From: an uncultured Clostridium sp.
Lineage (GTDB): Bacteria; Bacillota; Clostridia; Peptostreptococcales; Peptostreptococcaceae
Assembly (NCBI GenBank): GCA_937944945.1
Contig: CALEBD010000330.1
Coordinates: forward strand, 1-13,439
Length of the DNA stretch: 13,439 nucleotides
Direction: 5' to 3'
A model generated the notes under the pieces. It made no database searches. It worked only from the letters and a program-made list of their open reading frames with translations, and had not been told where the DNA came from. Numbering within the stretch: position 1 is the stretch's first letter; each line of letters begins with the position of its first letter. Below, in pieces: positions 1-8,200 of the stretch. The position numbers were made by a program, and so were the translations under genes.

Positions 1-1
1 T

Positions 2-2119
2 AATTATATCTCTGAAATCAATCAAGCTATATTCAAAGAGAAATTAAAGGAAATGTTTAAAACTCTTAATGAAAAGTATGGGAAAAACCCTATTGGTGAA
101 GATGCTGAGAAGTACAAAAGAGAAAGACAGGCTTGGTTTGATGCTAATATGGAAATAGTCAATGGTAAGAAAGTACCTAGAATGTCTATCTATGGTAATA
201 AACAATATCAAAGATTGAATAAAGCTCAGAAAGAATATTATGATACTGTAATGAACATTAAGTCTCAGTTAGATTCGTACTTACCAGAGAAATATACTAC
301 ACTTACTAATGCTGTTAAAATAAGAAAAGACTTACTTGAAAGAGTGAAAGCATCTAATAATGTAAGGTCTGGAGTAAAACAGATATGGGAAAGTATTAAA
401 GATGAGTTTGTTAGAAGAACTGATGATGTTGATTTTGGGGATAGAGCCACTATAAAAGACTTTGAGGGAAATGAGGTACAAGTACTTCCTATTTACTTTA
501 CTAAATTGAAGGAAGGAGAAGATGCAAATGATTTATCTACTGATATCGTAAGTACTCTTACAGCTTATGCTGCAATGGTTAATGACTTTGATGAAATGAA
601 TAAAGTTATTGATGTACTTGAATTAGGGAGGGATCTATTAAAGGAAAGACAGGTAGTTCAGACTCAAGGTGGTAAACCACTCATAGAGAAATTTAAAATA
701 ATAGGTAGGAAAGTCGAAAGTAAATTGACAAAAGAAGGAGAAGGAACTAGATTTGTAGAGAGACTAAATGATTTCTTTAATATGCAAGTGTATGGAAAAT
801 ATATGGCAGATGAAGGAACATTTGGTAAAACAAATATTGACAAAGGCAAAGTAGCTAACTTCATAAATAAGGTTACTTCTATGAATAATCTAGCACTTAA
901 TGTTCTTTCTGGTATATCTAATTTAGCTACTGGCAGAATAATGATGAGAATAGAATCTCTTGCTGGAGAGTTTTTTAATGAGAAGAATACGATTACAGCT
1001 GATAGAATATATGGCAAGGCTCTTCCTGCATATCTAGCTGAGATTGGAAGTAGAGTGAAAACAAGTAAGTTAGCCTTATGGGATGAATTATTCAATGTAA
1101 TGCAAGAGTATGAACAAGATGTTAGAGAAGTGAACTTCGATAGAAAAACTTGGTTTAGTAAAATGTTTGGCACATCTACTTTGTTCTTCATGAATAATGC
1201 AGGAGAACACTGGATGCAGAATAGAACTTCTTTAGCATTAGCAGATGCTTATAAGATGAAAGCTCCTAATGGTAAGATTGTTAGTCTATGGGATGCCATG
1301 GAGGTAGTACCTATTGATAAAAATAATAAGAAACTAGGGGCTAAACTTCAATTAAAGCAGGGTTATAAAAAAGCTGATGGTTCTGATTTCACACAAGATG
1401 ATATTATTAAATTTAGTCGAAGAAGTGCTGCGATTAATCAGAGAATGCACGGTATTTATAATAAAGCTGATAGATCTGCAGTACAGAGATTGGCTATTGG
1501 TAGAATGGGTATGATGTTCAGGAAGTGGATAAAACCATCTTTGAATAGAAGATTCAAATCAGCTTCATATAACTATGACTTAGATGCTTGGACTGAAGGT
1601 TATTATAGAACGAGTGGTAGATTTCTATTGCAGCTTGCAAGAGATTTAAGAGAGACTCAATTTAATATTGCCGCTAGGTGGAATGAACTTACTTCTACTG
1701 AAAAAGCTAATATAAAAAGAGCCTTAACTGAAACAGGGCATTTCTTAGCAGTAATGGCTATTATAGGTCTCATTGAGTGGTCTGATGATAAGGATAGGCC
1801 ATGGCTAGTCAGAATGACTGAATACCAAATGAGAAGATTATATACTGAATTAGGTGCTATGATACCTGGAAAATCTATGATTTCAGAAGGCTTAAAGATC
1901 ATTAAATCTCCTGCTGCTGGTGTAAATACAATAGAAAATATACTGGATTTAACTAAATTACTCAATCCTTGGAACTATACAGATGAGATACAATCAGGCA
2001 GATATGAAGGACATAGCACAGCATATAAGTCATTCTTTGAATCTCCTGTAATTCCAATGAATAGAACTATATACAGGGGATTACATCCGGAGACTGGAAT
2101 ACCATTCTTTAAACAATAA
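2..2119 (+). CDS. C-terminal part of a large phage protein (5'-partial), crAss-like family of unknown function
   Basis: The frame is open from base 2 to the TAA at 2117-2119 (705 codons), with no stop before the first ATG at 53. The 17 residues ahead of that ATG (starting NYISEINQAIFKEKLK) look like continuous helical protein, so the gene probably starts outside the window. An AAAGG stands just before the ATG at 53, so a start there is possible but less likely. Numbering from that Met, residues 1-250 are charged and helical. Residues 276-400 hold a segment containing NNAGEHWMQNRTSLALADAY, and residues 460-500 are rich in Arg/Lys (NQRMHGIYNKADRSAVQRL). Residues 564-574 form a short hydrophobic stretch (FLAVMAIIGLI), and the end is compact (YRGLHPETGIPFFKQ). 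From memory this resembles the conserved C-terminus of giant Bacteroides-phage proteins. I see no catalytic motif. The function is unknown; a virion or polyvalent protein is the likeliest class. Confidence 0.85.
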   Translation, partial: NYISEINQAIFKEKLKEMFKTLNEKYGKNPIGEDAEKYKRERQAWFDANMEIVNGKKVPRMSIYGNKQYQRLNKAQKEYYDTVMNIKSQLDSYLPEKYTTLTNAVKIRKDLLERVKASNNVRSGVKQIWESIKDEFVRRTDDVDFGDRATIKDFEGNEVQVLPIYFTKLKEGEDANDLSTDIVSTLTAYAAMVNDFDEMNKVIDVLELGRDLLKERQVVQTQGGKPLIEKFKIIGRKVESKLTKEGEGTRFVERLNDFFNMQVYGKYMADEGTFGKTNIDKGKVANFINKVTSMNNLALNVLSGISNLATGRIMMRIESLAGEFFNEKNTITADRIYGKALPAYLAEIGSRVKTSKLALWDELFNVMQEYEQDVREVNFDRKTWFSKMFGTSTLFFMNNAGEHWMQNRTSLALADAYKMKAPNGKIVSLWDAMEVVPIDKNNKKLGAKLQLKQGYKKADGSDFTQDDIIKFSRRSAAINQRMHGIYNKADRSAVQRLAIGRMGMMFRKWIKPSLNRRFKSASYNYDLDAWTEGYYRTSGRFLLQLARDLRETQFNIAARWNELTSTEKANIKRALTETGHFLAVMAIIGLIEWSDDKDRPWLVRMTEYQMRRLYTELGAMIPGKSMISEGLKIIKSPAAGVNTIENILDLTKLLNPWNYTDEIQSGRYEGHSTAYKSFFESPVIPMNRTIYRGLHPETGIPFFKQ

Positions 2120-2124
2120 AAAAT

Positions 2125-2229
2125 ATGATAATTATTCTAATACTTACTGCTGCTTTAGTCATTGGCTTAGCTATGACTATTGGACTAATTACAATAGAAG
2201 TAACTACTAATGAAGCCTATTGTAAATAA
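2125..2229 (+). CDS. 34-residue single-span membrane micropeptide
   Basis: ATG at 2125 opens a 34-codon frame ending in TAA at 2227-2229, only five bases after the upstream stop, which suggests translational coupling. The first 24 residues are almost entirely hydrophobic (begins MIIILILTAALVIGLAM, with two glycines) and are long enough for one membrane span. A short polar tail with two glutamates, one cysteine and a final lysine follows. There is no Shine-Dalgarno sequence; the leader is A-rich, as is common for Bacteroidota-type starts. The TAA lies at the edge of the terminator's A tract, so this is the last gene of the rightward unit. Small hydrophobic peptides in phages include holin-like proteins, spanin parts and superinfection-exclusion factors. 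None can be assigned here. The fit between the preceding stop and the terminator supports a real gene, but at this length chance cannot be excluded. Confidence 0.55.
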   Translation: MIIILILTAALVIGLAMTIGLITIEVTTNEAYCK

Positions 2230-2265
2230 AAAAAAAAGGAGGAACTATATTCCTCCTTTTTTTTT
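2229..2265. terminator. Bidirectional intrinsic terminator between convergent operons
   Basis: A GC-rich core stem, GGAGGAA (2238-2244) pairing with TTCCTCC (2250-2256) around the five-base loop CTATA, is flanked by an A tract (2228-2237) and a run of nine T (2257-2265). Read rightward it is a stem followed by U9; read leftward it is the same stem followed by a run of U. It can therefore stop transcription from both the gene ending at 2229 and the giant gene ending at 2300. The A and T tracts also pair with each other and extend the stem to 16 bp. Confidence 0.9.
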
Positions 2266-2299
2266 ATTTTCTCCTCAATAAAAAATTTCACCATAATGT

Positions 2300-5200
2300 T
2301 CAGATAGTTAAACATGCAATAGCTTGATCCCTTTCAGCTATAGAGATAGAATCAAATTGCTCTTTAGTCCACCCTTTATTAAGTAGCTGCATTTGAATAT
2401 CTGAATCCAAAGAATCAAATAATAATTCAATTCCTGTAGATTTTCTAAGTCTGTTCAATTCTCTTTCCTTATATCTATTAAACATTGGGACAGTTAATAG
2501 TTGAATCTTATGACCTACAGCATTATTGGCTCCTTCTCTAGTAATTCTATATAAAAATGCTTCTCTTATATTACTATTACGAAAGGCTCTCATTGCTGCA
2601 TCTACGGTATAATAAGTTTTATAATTGAGTTTTCTTAATTCTTCATTAGCCTTCTTGAATTCATCATTCAATGCTTTTTCTAGCTCTTCTGGAGACACTA
2701 TTCTATTCCTAGATTGATTAATTAGGGAAATATTAAGCTCTTCTCCAGCATATTTGCCCTCATTTATCATCTGATAATAAGCAATAAGATGGGGCTGTAC
2801 CCTATTCCAATTTGTTACTTTTACATATAGGTCTCTGAAGAAATTTTTTATCCTATCAAAAAGCCCTTTAGCTTGTCTAGTTTGCATGTATTCTCTGAAG
2901 CCTTCTGCCATATCTTCTTCAAGATCTAACTCAGATTTATCTCCATACATTTCTCTAGCCTCAGCTAATAATCCTTGCCTTTCTGTTTGGTCCAGAAGGA
3001 GGTTGAAAACAACATGGAATGCTTCATGATAGACAGTTCCTTCTGCAGCTATATCAGATAGAGTAACTATACCATTGTTAAATTGCCCCCAAGCTAAAGT
3101 TCCTTGGCTACCAACTCTAATGAGACCTTTTACCACTCTTATTCTATTATCTTCTGATAATTGAGGAAGTATCTTTCTTACCCATGCAAGTTCCTTTTCT
3201 TGATTCCAAACATCTCTTGTTCTATTATCTACTTCTCTTAACTTATGTCTAGTTCTAGAAGCCTTTCTATTGTTTACTGTTTGTTCAGCTTGTGCTGTTT
3301 TAGCTGCTCCAGATTCAGTAGAGGTGGATAATATATTAGCAGGAGTCTCAGGTTTAGGTACTTCAACTGCAGGAGCAGATGAAGGATCGAATATAAGAGT
3401 TTTCTCATTTGATATATCTAGCACTCTCTGAGGATTACCATTAAGTATCTTCCTGATAGTATCCTTAGCTTGCTGTTCAGTAAGAGTCATTGGGTCATTC
3501 TTAATAAGAGTAATTGAATTACCATTAGGAAATATCGCCATATATGAATTACTTGCAACATGAGCTTCTTCACCCTGTCTACCAAATCCCTTAGTTATAT
3601 TAGGTATCTTAGACATATACACATCAACACCATTCACTTTACCAATAGGAGTTAAGTAGCTCTTATGCAACTTACTATCTCTTACGAAATAGCCTACTTT
3701 GCTATCCTCAAGACTATATTCAGGAAGTACATTATTAATAGGATCTTGTGTTTCAAGAGCACTATTAAAGACTGGTACTGTTGAATTAGTAGAAGTAGAC
3801 TCACTTGCTTTTACAGCACCTACTAATGGCACATTAACACTAGGATTATAAGTAATTATTATACCCTTCTCCTTTGTTACTCCCTCAACAATATCCTTAT
3901 TATAGCTAGTAACAAATGGTAAAATAGCAAGTGTTGTAACAGGAGCATGATACTGAGACTCAAATAGATTTTTGTATGCAGATAATTGTAGAGTATAATA
4001 GTCTCTAGTACTTATTCTTTGAGTGGCTGATGGATTAGTAAAGTAATTTACTTTGTTACCATATCTATCTATAAAGTCATAAAAACTATACCTACTTGTT
4101 TTTACATCATATATTCTAAAATTTCCATCTGCATCAACTGAAAGAATATCAACTTCTCCTGCAACTCTTGTTCCATCAGCATACTTTTGAAATAGTACAA
4201 TATTATTAGTTAAAAATCTCTCACCTCTTGATTCAATATTAGATCTAATTTCTGTAAGTGAAGAAATTAAGTCTGCAAAGGCTTTCTCATTCATATTATC
4301 AGGTCTTATAGGGGTATCATTCGATGTAAAGAAGTTCCTGATTACACTATCTACGGCAGTGCCAGCATTTAGAGCTCTCTGTGACTTAGTTTCAGACATA
4401 CTATCCCTTATAATGTTTACAATAGTATCTCTATTTCTTACATCAATCTTCCCACTAAAAGCACTTAAATCAACTTTCCAGTGATTACCTAAATACTTCA
4501 AATAGTTATTATACTGAGTAACATTATCTGATAATTGAGATAATTTTACTCTTATATCTTTGAGAGAATCAGACTGTTTCTTTGACTCAACCCAATTACT
4601 TCCTAATCTATTATGTACTCTTTCATATGCATGATACTGGCCATCTTCCTCAAGTATATAGTAAAATTCACTATCAGTTCTTGCCTTATCTACTTTCTTT
4701 TGGTTCTCAGCTATTTGTGCTATGACTTTCTTACTATCTCCTACAGTTCTTTCTCTTCCAGCAATCTTATCTTTAACCTTCTGAGCATTTTCACCTGTTA
4801 AATATTTTTGAGTTCCTCTATCTAATACCTGACCACTTGGTAATAGAATTCTGTTATTCCATATCAAAGAGCCATTGGTAGCATCACCAAAGTTAGCATT
4901 TGCCCAAGCTAAGTCACTGATTAATTGAGCATTTTCAGGATATATTCTCTGATTATTACTATCGTATATAATACCAGTAGTTAAGTCTACTCCATAAGTA
5001 ACACCATCAATAACCACCTTAGTACCTGTGATAACACCTTCAGTTCCACCTACAGGGGTTTCTATCTTCCTTGTAGTATCTGGAGATATGGATGCAAGAC
5101 TTATAGCTTGATGTAGGTTACCCTCTATATCAAAGTAATCAGTAGTAAACCAACTACTTATTACCCTTGCATCTGAGATATTTGATGTAAGTACATTAGA

Positions 5201-8200
5201 ATTGATAAGCATATTATTGTACCCACCTTTATTCAACATACCTAGATTCACTTGAAGGAGTAAATTGAAGTCAAGAAGAATTTCCCTTATTTCCTTCGAG
5301 ATATCATCAATATTTTTTAAAGCAGGTCCTGTCTGTATCTCCTTATCTCCTATAATAGAATATAGAGTATTTTGGTCCCATTTTTCAGTCAAGAATACTG
5401 TTTTTACAGTCTCCTTCCTTATCCTTTTACCATCTTTCTCTTCATATATCTCATTACCTTGAGCATCTCTTTGTACTTTAGTAAATCTAATACCATTACC
5501 TGCATCTGATGTAAACCAATCAATATGCAAATCTCCAGTGTAAAGGTTAGTTGAAAGAGACTTTACTGCATTATTTAAGTCATCTTCACTCAATGAATTA
5601 GCAAGTGCTTCAATAGACTCCTGTATATTTTTATACATCTGTGCGCTTTGTATTTCAATATCATCAGGATTGAATTCAGTTTTATTGAAGTGCTTCACTC
5701 TTAAAGCAGCAGGTGAATATTTACCAGCAGCATTAGGAATAAGTAGATACATTCTACCCTCTTTTTGAGCCATATCTACTGGTTTGATAATAAGACTATC
5801 ATCTATTTTACCATTAGTAGAAAGAGTACCATTCTTGATTATACCAAAGATAGGTTCTCTACCTTCCCCTAATACATTAGGTATATTAGCCAAGCTTCTT
5901 TCCTCAGTACTATAAGGTATTCTACCTACCATTATTTGTGATACTCTTGTGGTAGGAGTAGCAATGAATTTCTTAGTTTTATCACCTCTTTGTGCAAATT
6001 CAGCTTTTATCTTCTCTTCAAGACCAGCAAGACCTTCATATCTACTTACTGAATAGTCAGATTCGTCAAGACTACCTACAATCTGATTGTTTCTTCTATC
6101 TACAATGAAAATTGTATGGTCATTGAATTCAGGGTCAATCATAAATCCAAGCTCATCACCTACCTTTAGATTACTCTCATTCACATAAGTAAATGCACCA
6201 TTATCTTTTAGATAGTTATATAACTCATCAAAATTTACCCCATGCTCCCTTTCAGCAGCTACTATATTGAATGGTCTAAAATCTCCCTCCTTGCTTGCTT
6301 GAATATGCAGTTCAGGTATTGAAGGTCTATAATAAGGCCTTTTACCCTTTTGTTTACTATCAAGTGATTGTGGAGTCTCTATTCTGTCATTAGTTTCCTT
6401 ATTCTCATCTCTTACTTGAGTTGAAGTTATATTACCTGCAGGAGGCTCATAAGTAGTAACAGGAAACCCTCCAGTATCAACTGAAGGAATAGTAGAGGTT
6501 TCACTATCTCCTGTAGTGTCTTTTGTAGGAGCTGAAGGATTTGGTTTACCTTTTTCCCTTAATGTTCTATAATCTTGTGAGAATCTATTTTTAAATCTAT
6601 TTTCATTATTGACTTGATTCATTGCTCTGAGAAGAGCATATTGAGCCTCTTGAAATTTAATAGTATTCTCCTCAGGAGTTAAATTGTCATCATATAAAGC
6701 ATACGAGTTATCAATATATATAGAGTTAGGATTTGCTATCTCTTCTAAATTAGAAGAGTTCTCAAATTGGTCTTGAAGAAGTTTAAGAGCATCCATTTTA
6801 ACATCTGGACTTTCATTGAGAGAATTAATTACTCTTTGTACTTCTGTATTATATGAGTTTGTTTCTTCATAATTCTTAGATATCTCATTACCTTCATCCT
6901 CAAGAGATTTAAGTGTTTCTTCTTTTATAGCAATATCTTCTTCCTCATTAAGAGCCTGCCTAAACTCAGATAAATTAGTAGCTGAAAGTAACTTACTCTT
7001 TAGATTATCAGATTCCTTCTTAGCAACCTCCTCAGTAGAGGATACTATGTCTTCTTGAAGTTTAGTAGGATTCTCAAGATACTCCTTTAGTTTAGTATTA
7101 TAATTAGCAGTTGCATTTACTAACTTCACAATATCATCAATCTTTTCATTGAATACTTGTGCATCATCAGCAGCTACACCACTAAGAGGACTTTCTACTA
7201 CTGACTTGATTCCCTCTACTAACTTAGGATCTTTTGATAAAAGATAAGTAAAGGTTTTATCATCAAGATTTCTTACAGTCTCAAGGATAGACATGTTCTT
7301 TCTTATCTGCCTTTCATTCTTATCAGCAGAATTATACAAATCAGTTAATCCTGCATGAGCTCTACCTTCCTCAGTCTTAACTGAATTATACATATTAGCA
7401 AGCTGAGACATACTTCCTAATATAGTACCTATAGTAGGTTTAATCTCACTTGAAAGTTGATTAGCCCTATCCTGCCAATTACCAATTTGAGCTTTTAGCC
7501 ATGTTAATTCTTCAAGCTGTTCATCATTTAACTGTTGTCCTGTTCTTACATCAATATCATCTTTAATCTTAGTATAGCTTGTGATAGTATTAAGCATCTC
7601 ATCTTTTGTTTGAGTCAGCTTATCTATCATTTCCTGCTTTCCTTCTGGAGTACTATACATGGGATTACCATTTCTGTCAATAAATGGACCAACTTTAACT
7701 TCTTTACCACTTTCATCAGTTATAGTGGAAGTAGTATTTTCAACTATAGATGCAAGGTTTTCATCAGAGGTATCATAGGCAGCATTAACTAGAGTAGTTA
7801 AATCCTCAAGTTTTCCCGCATTATCAAACATCGCAATATCAGAAACTAACTGAGCATATTCAGCATTTTTGAACTCAAACTCATTATTCTCTTCTACAGC
7901 CTGGTTCATATCAGTTTGATATTTATTATGTCTAATGAGCCCTTGGTAATAATTCTTGAATTCAGGAGACTGAACTCTATTGTTCATATAATTAGCTATT
8001 TCAGTCTCTCTGTTTATCTTATCCATATACTCCCTAAATCCACCATAGATTCCTCCCTCAAGAGTAATAGGAGACTGTAATCTACCATCACTACTTCTTA
8101 CTCCTCTGAATCTAGGCATGCCAAGAGCTCCAGTAAGAGTACCTATAAAAAATTCTTCCCAAGATGATCCATCATTCACTGTTTCATTAATTCCTTGAGC

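Noticed and set aside
1..52. Upstream region of the first ATG as a promoter or leader
   Set aside because: The reading frame is open through all of it and it reads as helical protein. No -7 TAnnTTTG-type Bacteroidota promoter element is evident.
664..1191. Antisense frame of 175 codons opposite the left-edge gene
   Set aside because: Its hydrophobic, Leu/Ser-rich composition is typical of the complement of purine-rich coding DNA. The opposite strand has a longer frame with protein-like motifs. Similar shorter antisense frames elsewhere were rejected for the same reason.
2238..2243. GGAGGA resembling a strong Shine-Dalgarno sequence
   Set aside because: No ATG, GTG or TTG follows at a suitable distance with a reading frame. 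The bases are one arm of the terminator stem.
2120..2299. tRNA, small RNA or attachment site in the junction between the two operons
   Set aside because: Apart from the micropeptide and the terminator hairpin, there is no cloverleaf, direct repeat or other structured element; the remaining bases are AT-rich and short.
2264..2302. Possible TGA recoding: the giant's TGA is followed in frame by TLW, a second TGA, NFLLRRK and TAA
   Set aside because: Some crAss-like phages reassign stop codons, but all the long genes here are unbroken in the standard code, with no in-frame TGA or TAG. The ending ACLTI looks natural, and the extension would run into the terminator.
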